A stretch of 64,000 bases of DNA from Pseudomonadota bacterium (GTDB lineage Bacteria > Pseudomonadota > Gammaproteobacteria > Burkholderiales > Burkholderiaceae_B): assembly GCA_023423975.1 (NCBI GenBank), contig JAFAEO010000066.1:111171-175170 (forward strand), written 5' to 3'. Position 1 is the first letter of the stretch; the number at the start of each line of letters is the position of its first letter. The translations under genes were made by a program, and so were the position numbers. Positions 1 through 8,725 of the stretch are shown here, piece after piece. The notes beneath the pieces were generated by a model. The model did no database searches. It was not told where the DNA came from and saw only the letters and a list, made by a program, of their open reading frames with translations.

Positions 1-69
1 AGACAAGTTCAGGCGGTTGGATATAAAACTAACCATGGGTTCAGCGCTACCTATGATTCGAATCTGTGA
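1..69 (+). CDS. possible 3' end of an upstream gene (partial)
   Basis: Frame 1 is open from the window edge to a TGA at 67-69 and would encode a 22-residue tail ending GFSATYDSNL. It sits just before the HisD-family gene on the same strand, so it could be the end of the preceding operon gene. The piece is too short to name, and frame 2 is also open up to 115, so this is a weak call. Confidence 0.25.
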   Translation, partial: RQVQAVGYKTNHGFSATYDSNL

Positions 70-111
70 ATGTATAGAATTTCCGTATTCCCGAAGCACA
101 CAGGACTTATC

Positions 112-1392
112 ATGAGCGAAGATATTTTTAAGAGCGTTGAGTTTATCAAGAAACCCGCCGCGCACCAGCAGAACACCCTTGAATCAATTGAAGGAACAGT
201 AAAAGACATTATTAGTGCCGTACGTAAGAACGGGGATGCCGCTGTACGGCAGTTTTCTGAGAAGTTTGATAACGCATTCGACATTGAGCTGGAAGTAACT
301 GACGCCGAGAAACAAGAGGCAGTCAATAGCCTTGATCCGCAGACGCGCGAAGATACCCTGTTTGCGATTGAGCAAGTCAGAAAGTTCGCGCAGGCTCAAC
401 TTGCGACCATGCTGCCACTTGAAGTGGAAAATTTGCCAGGTGTTCATCTCGGACACAAAATTATTCCAATCGAACGCATTGGTGCATATGTGCCGGGAGG
501 CCGCTATCCGATTTTATCGGCACCAGTGATGACGATCGTACCAGCCAAGGTGGCGGGATGTGACGAGGTGATCGCCTGCCTGCCGCCCGGCGCCCATCAG
601 GCCATGATTGCGGGCTGCCATCTGGCCGGCGCAGATCGCATATTTCGTATCGGCGGTGCGCAAGCTATTGCTGCCATGGCATATGGCACCGATAGCGTTC
701 CGGCAGTCGACAAAATCGTCGGACCTGGTAATGCCTTTGTTAACGAAGCCAAGCGGCAAGTGTTCGGACAGGTTGGGATTGATCAACTTGCGGGGCCAAG
801 TGAAATCTTTATTGTGGCAGACGAGACAGCTGACCCGGCGATGGTTGCATGTGATTTGCTGGCCCAGGCCGAGCATGATATTCATACGCGAGTTGGCTTG
901 ATCACAACAAGTAAAAATCTTGCTGAAAATACCTTGTCTCAGGTCAATATCCAAATGCAAGCGCTGGCAACGGCCGATGTGGCCAGCAAAGCGTGGAGCG
1001 ATTTCGGAGAGATCGTCTTGTGTCCTGATGAAAATTCCATGCACGCCTACTCCGATTATATAGCTGCAGAGCATTTGCAAATACATACCAGGGAACCTCA
1101 CGAAACGGCCAAAAAGCTCCGCAATTATGGTTCGCTTTTTATCGGAGAGAATGCCAGTGTCGTTTATTCCGATAAGTGTTGCGGAACCAACCACACTCTG
1201 CCCACGATGCGTGCCGGAAGATATACGGGCGGCTTGTGGGTTGGCTCATACGTCAAAGTCTGTACCCATCAATGGATGGAACAAAGTGGTATAGAACGCG
1301 TGGCGCCGCCTGCGATCAGACAAAGTCAGACAGAAGGAATGGAAGGGCACAGGAAAGCGGCAGAATATCGGTTACAACGACATCCCAGATAG
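112..1392 (+). CDS. HisD-family (histidinol dehydrogenase-like) NAD-dependent dehydrogenase, catabolic paralogue
   Basis: 426 residues, normal length for the histidinol dehydrogenase family. The zinc ligands of E. coli HisD (Q259, H262, D360, H419) have equivalents at Q252 and H255 (LLAQAEHD), D354 (YSDKCCGTNH) and H413 (EGHRKAAEYR). The catalytic Glu-His pair is at E320-H321 (AAEHLQI). The start at 112 is chosen over an ATG at 70 because AGGA lies 6-7 bases before it and the upstream residues are not family-like. No other his gene is nearby. It is followed by a Bug receptor and an M81 peptidase, so a catabolic alcohol or amino-alcohol dehydrogenase (compare the sulfopropanediol dehydrogenase HpsN, same family) is more likely than histidine synthesis. 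The substrate is unknown. Confidence 0.85.
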   Translation: MSEDIFKSVEFIKKPAAHQQNTLESIEGTVKDIISAVRKNGDAAVRQFSEKFDNAFDIELEVTDAEKQEAVNSLDPQTREDTLFAIEQVRKFAQAQLATMLPLEVENLPGVHLGHKIIPIERIGAYVPGGRYPILSAPVMTIVPAKVAGCDEVIACLPPGAHQAMIAGCHLAGADRIFRIGGAQAIAAMAYGTDSVPAVDKIVGPGNAFVNEAKRQVFGQVGIDQLAGPSEIFIVADETADPAMVACDLLAQAEHDIHTRVGLITTSKNLAENTLSQVNIQMQALATADVASKAWSDFGEIVLCPDENSMHAYSDYIAAEHLQIHTREPHETAKKLRNYGSLFIGENASVVYSDKCCGTNHTLPTMRAGRYTGGLWVGSYVKVCTHQWMEQSGIERVAPPAIRQSQTEGMEGHRKAAEYRLQRHPR

Positions 1393-1441
1393 TTATGCAC
1401 TCGTATAACTCTATTGATTCCTTTAAAACGAGGACACTGTA

Positions 1442-2425
1442 ATGAACCCGGCAAAAAAATATATAGTCTCAAATGTTGTATTGGCCGTTCTGGCTTGTAC
1501 AGCGACGACAGTATCGGCGGCCACCGCTTACCCGGTAAAACCGATCAAGATTGTGGTGCCGTTTGCTACCGGTGGTACTACCGATGTTATGGCAAGGGTG
1601 ATGTCTGAGCCCCTGGCAAAGGAACTCGGACAGCCGGTCATTGTCGAAAACCGAACGGGCGCGGCAGGGAAAATAGGTACGGAATATCTGACCCGTGCAA
1701 AAAACGATGGCTATACTTTGGGTATAGCAACGGTGAGTTCCACTGCAATTACGCCCGTGGTATACAAGAATGTGAGTTTTGACCCGTTGAAAGATCTGAC
1801 CGCCATTACCAGACTGGTTTCGGTGCCAAATGTCCTCGTGGTCAGTCCGAACCTTCAGGTCAATAACATGGCGGCGTTCCTTGATGCAGTAAAAAAGGAG
1901 CCCGGCAAGTATTTTTATGGGCATGCGGGCAATGGCTCTGAAGCGCATATGATGGGCGAGTTGTTCAATCTTGTGAACAAAACGAAACTCAATGCAGTTC
2001 CATACCAGGGTTCGGCGCCCGCTTTGCAGGATGCTTTGGGAGGGCAGGTTTCAGCAGTGTTTGATAACTTGCCTTCTTCGCTTCCTTTTATTAAGTCCGG
2101 GCAATTACTTCCTTTGGCGGTCGCTTATCCCGAGCGAATTTCCACGCTGCCCGATACGCCGACCTTTAAAGAACTGGGCATGGAAGTGGTAAATGATTCG
2201 TCATTTTTCGGCCTTATCGGCCCGGCAAACATGCCGAAAGAGATAACGCTGAAAATACACCAAGCGGTTAAAAAGGTGCTTGCGCAACCTGCCGTTCTGG
2301 AAAAACTCAAGGGGTTTTCTGCCGAACCGGTCGGCAATACGCCTGAAGCGTTCGCACAGGAGATCAGGCTTGAGGTGGACAAGCAGAGAAAAACCGCCAA
2401 GGCAGCAAATATACAATTTGACTAA
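1442..2425 (+). CDS. Bug-type tripartite tricarboxylate transporter substrate-binding protein
   Basis: 327 residues with a Sec signal peptide (Lys-rich start, hydrophobic stretch to about residue 28, Ala-rich cleavage area). The mature protein opens with YPVKPIKIVVPFATGG, the typical beta-strand and loop of Bug (TctC) receptors that bind carboxylate ligands in the periplasm. A second family signature, the NRTGAAGKIGTEY segment, follows near residue 65. It lies 49 bases after the HisD-family gene and 31 bases before the M81 gene, all on the plus strand. No TctA/TctB membrane genes are in the window, as is common for Bug proteins in Alcaligenaceae. The ligand is unknown but is presumably linked to the substrate of the operon. 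Confidence 0.93.
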   Translation: MNPAKKYIVSNVVLAVLACTATTVSAATAYPVKPIKIVVPFATGGTTDVMARVMSEPLAKELGQPVIVENRTGAAGKIGTEYLTRAKNDGYTLGIATVSSTAITPVVYKNVSFDPLKDLTAITRLVSVPNVLVVSPNLQVNNMAAFLDAVKKEPGKYFYGHAGNGSEAHMMGELFNLVNKTKLNAVPYQGSAPALQDALGGQVSAVFDNLPSSLPFIKSGQLLPLAVAYPERISTLPDTPTFKELGMEVVNDSSFFGLIGPANMPKEITLKIHQAVKKVLAQPAVLEKLKGFSAEPVGNTPEAFAQEIRLEVDKQRKTAKAANIQFD

Positions 2426-2456
2426 AAAAGGGCGATGACAACAGGGTTTTCAAAAT

Positions 2457-3947
2457 ATGCACACATCACATCGAATATTGGTTGCTCAGCTTTTTCAGGA
2501 AACGCACGGATTTTCACCAGTACACACGCCATTAGCCTCTTTTGAGATTGAGGAAGGCGTGGCAATGATTGAAAAGAATGAAAAATCAGATTCAGTACTT
2601 GGCGGTATTATCCGGGAACTGACAGCCCGTGGGCACGTAGTGGTACCGGCATTCGCGGGGCGCGCACGTTGTGGTGGAAAAGTGCAGGATGCCGCATATG
2701 CTTTTATAAAGGAACGCATCCTTGCCGCAGTGCGGTCCACTCACTATGACGCTATCGCGCTTGACTTACACGGATGCACGCAGTCGGAATCATTCGATAG
2801 TGTAGAAGAAGATCTTTTGTCATCAATTCGTGAAATAACAGGATACCGGGTACCCATCGCTGCGGGTTTTGATCTGCATGCACATGCTACTGAAAAACTG
2901 TTCAGGCTGCTCAATTTTGGCACCGCATATAAGACTAATCCCCATGCGGATGCGGCTCAAACAGGAGAGCGGGTAGCGCAGGTGTTAGACAGCATGTTGT
3001 TGCACAGAGTCCAGCCGCAGGGATTCGGTGTCTTTCTTCCCATGTTGCTGGGAGGCAATGATGAAACGGGCAACGGTCCCTTGGCAAAACTGCATCATAA
3101 AATGCAATCTGCCATAGGGTCCGATGGCAATCTGCTTGATTATTCCATTTTCAATGTCAATCCATTCATTGATGGTGCAGACATCGGACAGGCTGTGATT
3201 GTCTATGCTCAAAATGAGAATGGGGTCGCTGCTGCGAAGGCACTAAGTGTGGCGGTGGCCACTGAGTTCTGGAGTTACAGAACTCAATTTACCCATCAGT
3301 TGCCTTCCGTGAAAGACTTGCTGAAAACTTATAGCCAAACGCAGCAACGTCTAATAATTGGAGATTTTGGGGACAGAGTTCTTGCTGGCGCGCCCGGCGA
3401 TTCCATCTATGTTTTGAATGAGTGCCTGCACTATAGCAAACGTCATATCACGGCGATTGTGACCGACCCCGCGGCATATGAGCAATGCCTGAAAGCGACG
3501 GTAGGCGCCACCGTTTCGCTATCGGTTGGAGGCAAGAATACACCAGGATTGAGTGCAATGGATGTGTTCGGCAAAATCACGCGCTTGGGCAATGGCGTAT
3601 TTCGCAACAGGGGCACGTTTATGAAAGGCGCCAAGCTCAGATTGGGGCCCTTTGCGGTCATTGAACAGGCTCGTTACACATTGCTGATCACATATGACGC
3701 GGTTATGTCCCAGGATCCGGGGTGCTATCTGGATGCCGGCATTTCTTTGGATAATACTGACGCAATCATTGTAAAGTCAGGTTATCATTTCAAAATGGCA
3801 TTTGAGGACTATGGCAATTGCTATATTGTTGAAACTCCCGGATTGTCGGGCTTTCACCCGGAGCAATTGCCATTTGATAAATGCCGACCAATCCATCCGC
3901 TAGACTCTATTGAGCTGCCTTTTCTGGAGTCCATAGACCTACAATAA
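2457..3947 (+). CDS. M81 family (MlrC/microcystinase-like) metallopeptidase
   Basis: 496 residues, the usual length for the M81 family whose founder, MlrC, hydrolyses linearised microcystin. Recognisable family motifs in order: QETHGFSP near the start, AIALDLHGC at about residue 100, GFDLHAHATE at about 140 and YKTNPHADAAQTGER at about 160, which carry the predicted zinc-binding His and Asp residues. An MlrC C-terminal domain follows from about residue 300 (IGDFGDRVLAGAPGDS). No signal peptide, so cytoplasmic. In bacteria of this group M81 proteins often sit with carboxylate transporters and probably cleave small amide substrates; that is inference. Gene order suggests it acts with the HisD-like enzyme and Bug receptor on one compound. 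Confidence 0.88.
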   Translation: MHTSHRILVAQLFQETHGFSPVHTPLASFEIEEGVAMIEKNEKSDSVLGGIIRELTARGHVVVPAFAGRARCGGKVQDAAYAFIKERILAAVRSTHYDAIALDLHGCTQSESFDSVEEDLLSSIREITGYRVPIAAGFDLHAHATEKLFRLLNFGTAYKTNPHADAAQTGERVAQVLDSMLLHRVQPQGFGVFLPMLLGGNDETGNGPLAKLHHKMQSAIGSDGNLLDYSIFNVNPFIDGADIGQAVIVYAQNENGVAAAKALSVAVATEFWSYRTQFTHQLPSVKDLLKTYSQTQQRLIIGDFGDRVLAGAPGDSIYVLNECLHYSKRHITAIVTDPAAYEQCLKATVGATVSLSVGGKNTPGLSAMDVFGKITRLGNGVFRNRGTFMKGAKLRLGPFAVIEQARYTLLITYDAVMSQDPGCYLDAGISLDNTDAIIVKSGYHFKMAFEDYGNCYIVETPGLSGFHPEQLPFDKCRPIHPLDSIELPFLESIDLQ

Positions 3948-3970
3948 ACAGGTTCGAGAGTGTATAACAT

Positions 3971-4519
3971 ATGCCGAAAATAGGAGCGCACATAAAGCAA
4001 CTTCGTTTGCGTCGCAGATTGAGCGTTCGGGATTTGGCAAAACGATCCGGCATTGCACATGCTACGATTTCACTCATAGAACGAGATAAAACCAGCCCCT
4101 CTATTGATACATTGGCGGCTATTCTTGACTCTCTTGGTACGACACTAGATAGTTTTTTCACGTCTGGACACACGACAAGACCTGTTTCCCCGTTTTATCG
4201 GCACGACGACTTCGTTGAGATAGGTGATAAAAATAAGCTTTCGTACCGGATGATCGGCGTTAACCATCCAAATCGATCGATTTTGATGCTCTACGAGGTT
4301 TATGAGGTGGGCGCTGATTCCGGACTGGCGCTATCTCACGAGGCACAAGAGGCAGGCGTCGTGGTGCAGGGTGAGGTAGAGGTAACCGTGGGTGACCAAA
4401 CCCAGGTGTTGGGTGTCGGTGATGGCTATTATTTTGACAGCAATGAGCCACACACCTTTCGCAATGTAGGAAAAACCAAAGCCATTATTATCAGTGCGGT
4501 GACGCCGCCATCTTATTGA
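3971..4519 (+). CDS. XRE-cupin transcriptional regulator
   Basis: 182 residues. An N-terminal XRE helix-turn-helix (about residues 5-60; LRLRRRLSVRDLAKRSGIAH then TISLIERDKTSPS) is joined to a C-terminal cupin (about 105-178; VVVQGEVEVTVG and YYFDSNEPHTFRN), the PuuR-like arrangement in which the cupin senses a small molecule. It starts 23 bases after the M81 stop on the same strand, so it probably belongs to the operon and controls it. Operator sites were not identified. Confidence 0.9.
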   Translation: MPKIGAHIKQLRLRRRLSVRDLAKRSGIAHATISLIERDKTSPSIDTLAAILDSLGTTLDSFFTSGHTTRPVSPFYRHDDFVEIGDKNKLSYRMIGVNHPNRSILMLYEVYEVGADSGLALSHEAQEAGVVVQGEVEVTVGDQTQVLGVGDGYYFDSNEPHTFRNVGKTKAIIISAVTPPSY

Positions 4520-4520
4520 T

Positions 4521-4670
4521 TATTTTCCTGAAAGGGCACTGACTCCGCGCGCGAGGCTTCATCACGTCCTGGTCAACGGCACGATTGTCTGGGAGGATGG
4601 CAAGCCGAGTGGACAACGTCCAGGCCGGGTGCTGCGTCGTGACGGCCTGTCGGTTCAGACAACACAATAG
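4521..4670 (+). pseudogene. 3' fossil of an N-acyl-D-amino-acid deacylase / amidohydrolase gene
   Basis: Right after the XRE-cupin stop, one frame ending at TAG 4668-4670 reads HHVLVNGTIVWEDGKPSGQ followed by RPGRVLRRDG. This is the characteristic C-terminal beta-sandwich end of D-aminoacylase-type amidohydrolases (COG3653). The catalytic barrel is missing and no start codon with a ribosome site precedes it, so this is a leftover tail, not a gene. XRE-cupin regulators often neighbour such deacylases, so the present operon may once have ended in one, or a deletion may have joined two loci. Assignment rests on about 35 residues. Confidence 0.62.
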
Positions 4671-4699
4671 AAAAACCTGTATCCGGTGTCGGATACAGG
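4671..4699 (-). terminator. Rho-independent terminator for the minus-strand hydroxylase-like gene
   Basis: A perfect 10-bp stem, CCTGTATCCG (4676-4685) with CGGATACAGG (4690-4699) around a GTGT loop. In the minus direction it is followed by five T (AAAAA at 4671-4675 on the plus strand). It lies about 95 bases after the stop of the 4795-5613 gene. Confidence 0.75.
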
Positions 4700-4794
4700 G
4701 TATGAAGAGCATACTGATGTGCTACGGCGCTGTCGGAGTCAGATCCGTTGGGAACGATGCCGGCTGATCGGTGGCCAGACCGCAAGGCGCGTGA

Positions 4795-5613
4795 TCAACG
4801 CGCCATGGCTCGGTTGAGCACGCTTTGTTCTTCGGACGTGAGGTTGGGCCCGTCCAGGCTGACGCTGGCATCATCGTTGCGATATTTTCTGATGATCGGT
4901 TTGAGCTCTTCCTTGATATGTTTTTCGCTATAACCATTGAACAGGTGACCAAGCAGGCCGCGATCAAGATCACTGGTTTTCATGAACCAGTCTGCAATAG
5001 GGAAGGTCAGGTTCATGTTGTAATGCATCATCAATCCCATATTATGGTGGGCCGTGTGATGGCGCCGGATGGTATTGATAAAGGGCACATTGCGCACAAA
5101 CCAATTGTCATGGACGTGGCAGCAGTAATGGAAGGTTTCATACACCAGATATTGCAGCACCATTGTCAGGAAAACCACATAACCGGCATTGGGATTGATA
5201 ATGACCGAAGCCAGATAGCCCAGCGCCAGGCCGCCCACGCCAAGCGTTAGCAATACCCGCCATGGGAAAAAGACAATCCTGAATTCGCGGCTCGAATCTA
5301 TCGTAATGTCATTGTCGGTGAAATACTGATGATGCTGCCGGGTATGCCTTTCGTAAATGGCGCGCAGGGCAAAGACGTTGATGCGCTTGTGCATTACGTA
5401 GGTATGCATGGCCCATTCCACGAAGTTGCCCGCCAGGAAAACGGGAATAATCAATAAATACTCCCAGCTCGCCGTGCTCAGGTGCGAGATGCAATAGATG
5501 ACTGCGGCTATGCCAACCGCATACATCACGCCGATGTGCACCAGGCCGTTATACAAGGGGCTGATATCGCTTTTATATTGTTCGCGAAATTTTCGTTGCC
5601 TTTCGGTCATCAT
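4795..5613 (-). CDS. fatty acid hydroxylase / sterol desaturase superfamily membrane protein
   Basis: About 272 residues. Histidine clusters that bind the di-iron centre are present: HTYVMHKR and HTRQHHQYF in the first half, FHYCCHVHD and RRHHTAHHN in the second. Hydrophobic segments between them fit an integral membrane di-iron oxygenase. The start at 5613 is taken because an AGGAG sits 8 bases upstream; ATG codons at 5619 and 5610 are alternatives. It is the last gene of the minus-strand cluster behind the MFS transporter (49 bases). Substrate unknown; a role in hydroxylating a hydrophobic or aliphatic compound handled by the cluster is inference. Confidence 0.82.
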   Translation of the reverse strand: MMTERQRKFREQYKSDISPLYNGLVHIGVMYAVGIAAVIYCISHLSTASWEYLLIIPVFLAGNFVEWAMHTYVMHKRINVFALRAIYERHTRQHHQYFTDNDITIDSSREFRIVFFPWRVLLTLGVGGLALGYLASVIINPNAGYVVFLTMVLQYLVYETFHYCCHVHDNWFVRNVPFINTIRRHHTAHHNMGLMMHYNMNLTFPIADWFMKTSDLDRGLLGHLFNGYSEKHIKEELKPIIRKYRNDDASVSLDGPNLTSEEQSVLNRAMAR

Positions 5614-5662
5614 AATCATTACTCCTGAAATAAAATCTCAATTGCCATTCAATGTCCGGGGT

Positions 5663-7036
5663 TTATCCGGATATGTCTTCAAGGGCCCGGCCACGGGTTT
5701 CTACACCCAGCAATACGACAACCGCAGCTGCGATGACGAATGAGACAGCACCCAGCGTAAACACGCCCGTCTGGCCGGTGACCGGTAGAAGAAAACCCAC
5801 CGCAAAGGGTCCCACGAACGAACCCAGCCGACCAATGGATGACGCAAAGCCGGCGCCGGTGGCGCGGATGCGTGTGGGATACAGCTCAGGGGTATAGGCG
5901 TACAGAATGGACCACATGCCAAAAAGGCAGAATTGCATGAACATGCCAGACATCATCAGGTATTGCAGGTCACCCTTGACGCTTGCCACGTGCCCGTAGA
6001 TGTATACCGAGACGGCACTACCCAGCAGCAACAGAACACACGTGGGCTTGCGGCCGATTTTCTCAATGATCCAGGAGGCGAAGATAAAGCCGGGAATGCC
6101 TGCCAGAGAAATCGTGACGGTGTATTGCACGGATTTGGTCACTTCGTAACCGGCTTGCTGCAGCAATGCGCCAAGCCAGCTGGTCAGGCCGTAATAGCCC
6201 ATCAGTGCAAAGAACCATAGGATCCACAACATCAGCGTGCGGCGTCCGTATTCTCCCTTCCACAATTCAGAGAAGCTATTGCCTGAATTGGACTGCCCGG
6301 CACTGGCCGGCAGTGATACCACGGGGGGCAACTCTTTATTGTTAAGCGTTTTGCGCACATGATTTTCCATGGTGGTCATGACGCTGTCGGCTTTTTCGTT
6401 TTGCCCTGAGTCAGACAGCCAGCGGGGCGATTCCGGGACGTGACGGCGGATATAGAAAACGAATACAGCAGGGACTGCCAGCGCAAAGAAAATACCACGC
6501 CAGCCGATGGGCTCCAGCAGCAGATAGCTCAGCAGACCGGAACAGATGAAGCCGATAGGCCAGAAGCCTTCCAGGATGGCCAGGTATCTGCCGCGACGGT
6601 TGGAGGGAACGATTTCCGATACGATCGACAGACCGACAGGAAACTCCATCCCCATGCCGAAGCCCAGCACGATGCGACTGGCAATCAGCATGTTGACATC
6701 GGTCGATAGACCACAGAACAGACTGCCCAGTCCCCAGAAGACCATACTGATCTGAAACACAGGCTTGCGACCGAATCGATCGGCCAATATGCCGGCGACA
6801 GCGGCCCCGATCAGCATGCCAAGAAAACTGGCACTGGCCACGATCCCGGTCTGGGCAATGCTCAGACCGAACTCGGCTTTGATTGACCCCAGAATAAACG
6901 TCATGACGCCCAGGTCCATCGAATCAAAGAACCATGCGGTCGCGATAATACAGAACAGTTTGGTTTGATAACTTGTCATCGGTAGTCGTTCCATACGACC
7001 TGAAATATCCGATGGCGTAATAGGTATTGATGCCAT
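5663..7036 (-). CDS. MFS transporter, sugar/aromatic-acid:H+ symporter type
   Basis: 457 residues with about 12 hydrophobic segments. MFS signatures are visible: GILADRFGRKPVF between TM2 and TM3, the repeated SWIIEKIGRKPTC in the second half, and YTPELYPTRIRATGAG after TM10, which is typical of the SP/AAHS groups taking up sugars, benzoates or small organic acids. The ATG at 7036 is chosen because GGAG lies about 7 bases upstream; an upstream in-frame ATG at 7096 has no ribosome site. It is followed by the hydroxylase-like gene. A 384-base gap separates it from the alcohol dehydrogenase, so it may have its own promoter near the AATATATCAGTT motif. Confidence 0.9.
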   Translation of the reverse strand: MASIPITPSDISGRMERLPMTSYQTKLFCIIATAWFFDSMDLGVMTFILGSIKAEFGLSIAQTGIVASASFLGMLIGAAVAGILADRFGRKPVFQISMVFWGLGSLFCGLSTDVNMLIASRIVLGFGMGMEFPVGLSIVSEIVPSNRRGRYLAILEGFWPIGFICSGLLSYLLLEPIGWRGIFFALAVPAVFVFYIRRHVPESPRWLSDSGQNEKADSVMTTMENHVRKTLNNKELPPVVSLPASAGQSNSGNSFSELWKGEYGRRTLMLWILWFFALMGYYGLTSWLGALLQQAGYEVTKSVQYTVTISLAGIPGFIFASWIIEKIGRKPTCVLLLLGSAVSVYIYGHVASVKGDLQYLMMSGMFMQFCLFGMWSILYAYTPELYPTRIRATGAGFASSIGRLGSFVGPFAVGFLLPVTGQTGVFTLGAVSFVIAAAVVVLLGVETRGRALEDISG

Positions 7037-7420
7037 TGCCAGTCTCCTTATCAATATATTTTTCTTGAATTTAACTGATATATTACTGAAATGCAATAGA
7101 AATATATCATGAATGTGATATCACGATAGCTGCAGGTCATCATGGCGGGGGGCGGGCAGAGCGCGTGCCAGCACTGGTGGGGGCATGGAATGCACGCTCC
7201 GGTTCATCTGAAAAAACAAGAGCGTGGCAATCACGGTTGAAATTGACGGTAGCGCGTGTAGTTGCAAGGTACCAGTCGTACGCAGCAGGCCGTTTGAGCA
7301 GTCGGTACGGCCCGATTGCTCTCATGGTGCGCTGGGCGTCCGGGCACTGCCCGGCAGTATGTGCCTTTGTATATTGATTATTTGCAAAGGCCAGCACCCG
7401 GGCGCGGGTGAGCCGGCAGG
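7037..7420. other. 384-base intergenic region with candidate promoter and GC hairpin
   Basis: No convincing gene. Near the MFS start it is AT-rich and holds AACTGATATATT (7073-7084), which on the minus strand reads AATATATCAGTT, and a second AATATATCA at 7101-7109. Further along is a short GC hairpin CCGGGC-ACT-GCCCGG (7340-7354) with no T-run, downstream of the alcohol dehydrogenase stop. Confidence 0.5.
7073..7084 (-). promoter_or_regulatory. candidate GntR operator upstream of the MFS gene
   Basis: Minus-strand AATATATCAGTT, 37 bases before the MFS start codon. It matches 11 of 12 bases of AATATATTAGTT at 9487-9498, in front of the gntR-type regulator. Two nearly identical AT-rich words at the two promoters of one cluster suggest a common regulator, but AT-rich words recur by chance. 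Confidence 0.4.
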
Positions 7421-8722
7421 TTATTCGGAAGCGTAAGCTTCCTGGCTTTCCTGCACTTGCTGCAGAGCAGGGAGCGGCCTGTCGGCAAAGTCGCCTGCCC
7501 ATGCATTGGCAATAATGCGCAGGTACGACGCAGAGGTATCCGGAACCGCAAAGGCGTTGCGCAGCCGGGTCACGCTCATTGCGTCTGCGTACAGACGCGG
7601 CAGATCGGCTTCTTTGATGCCAAAATCTTTCAGGTTATTGGGAATGCCCAGTTGGCTGACCAGCGTCTGAAGTGTCCGCACCAGTTGTAAAACCGTATCC
7701 TGTTCGTGCTCGTGGCCCTGGCCGGTTATGCCAAAAATGGCGGCAATTTCTTTGAGTTCCTGCAAGCGGTTTTCGCGCAACTCATATAGAACATAAGGAA
7801 GGATCACGGCGTTGGTGCGGCCGTGTGTTTCATGAGTCAATCCGGCAATACTGTATGCGATGCCATGAACCGCGTTCAATCCTGCGCTGCCATAAGACAG
7901 GCCTGCAAACACGCTGGCATAACTCATGCCGATGCGTGCCTGTGAGTTGGCGCCGTTCACGTAGGCCTGTTTCAGGTGGCGGGCGCAAAGCATCATGGAT
8001 TCACGGGCGAACATCTTGCTCAAGTGGGTGCGTCCGCTGTAGCCTGGATCCGGATTATTGTTGCGTTCAAACTGATTCGAATCCATGGTGACATAGGATT
8101 CCATCGCGTGGATCAGTGCGTCGATGCCGGCGTCGGCGGTGACGCGCGGCGGACAGGTATAGGTGAACTGTGGATCGACAAGCGCAATAAATGGTCGCAA
8201 GCGATTATCCATCAAGGCGATCTTGGTCGCATTGTCGGGGTCGATCAGAATGGCGCCTGGTGTGACTTCCGAAGCCGTGCCTGAAGTTGTCGGCATGGCG
8301 ATAAAAGGCAGCGGTTCATCGTTGTCAATGCCGTCCTTGTAGTGCGCCACCGGTTTTTTGCTGCGCAACGTCAGCGTGAGCGCCTTGGCCAGATCCATAT
8401 TGCTGCCGCCACCCAGCGCGATCACATGGTCGGGCACCTGGCCTTGTGTCTGGGCCAGAATGAGCTGCGTCGCCTGGTCACACAATGTTGTGGATGGATC
8501 GGGTTCTCCACCACTATAAACATAAGTGTTGATCCCGCATTTGCCGGCAGCTTGCACATATTCGCTGACCCATGGCGTTTGTTCTGCGAAATAGCGATCG
8601 GTAACGAGAATGCCGCTGTGATAGCCCAGTTTGGCCAGCAGGGCAGGCAGATCATGTCTGGCGCCTTCCCTGATGATCAGGCGAGAGGGCGCGCAGAAAA
8701 ACAAATGGTCGTCAAAATTCAT
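7421..8722 (-). CDS. iron-containing (group III) alcohol dehydrogenase
   Basis: 433 residues. NAD-binding loop GGGSNMDLAKA near residue 103, then metal ligands in the order expected for Fe-ADH: Asp and His in VTADAGIDALIHAMESY, and two His in AVHGIAYSIAGLTHETHG. An insertion rich in Asn and Pro (about residues 215-245, FERNNNPDPGYSGRTHL) is longer than in classic FucO-type enzymes. The start has GGAG about 10 bases upstream. It begins 3 bases after the alpha/beta hydrolase stop, so the two are almost certainly co-translated. Likely oxidises the alcohol released by the hydrolase, or reduces a keto acid as maleylacetate reductases do; substrate unknown. Confidence 0.9.
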   Translation of the reverse strand: MNFDDHLFFCAPSRLIIREGARHDLPALLAKLGYHSGILVTDRYFAEQTPWVSEYVQAAGKCGINTYVYSGGEPDPSTTLCDQATQLILAQTQGQVPDHVIALGGGSNMDLAKALTLTLRSKKPVAHYKDGIDNDEPLPFIAMPTTSGTASEVTPGAILIDPDNATKIALMDNRLRPFIALVDPQFTYTCPPRVTADAGIDALIHAMESYVTMDSNQFERNNNPDPGYSGRTHLSKMFARESMMLCARHLKQAYVNGANSQARIGMSYASVFAGLSYGSAGLNAVHGIAYSIAGLTHETHGRTNAVILPYVLYELRENRLQELKEIAAIFGITGQGHEHEQDTVLQLVRTLQTLVSQLGIPNNLKDFGIKEADLPRLYADAMSVTRLRNAFAVPDTSASYLRIIANAWAGDFADRPLPALQQVQESQEAYASE

Positions 8723-8725
8723 GCA

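Noticed and set aside
112..1392. Histidine biosynthesis gene hisD
   Set aside because: Context is a Bug receptor, an M81 peptidase and a regulator, with no his neighbours; family membership alone does not show a biosynthetic role.
7340..7354. GC hairpin as terminator of the alcohol dehydrogenase gene
   Set aside because: Short stem and no T-run on the minus strand; only noted as a feature of the gap.
7140..7502. Minus-strand frame of 120 codons in the gap after the alcohol dehydrogenase
   Set aside because: Overlaps the alcohol dehydrogenase end, low-complexity Arg/Ala/Pro content, no homology-like motif.
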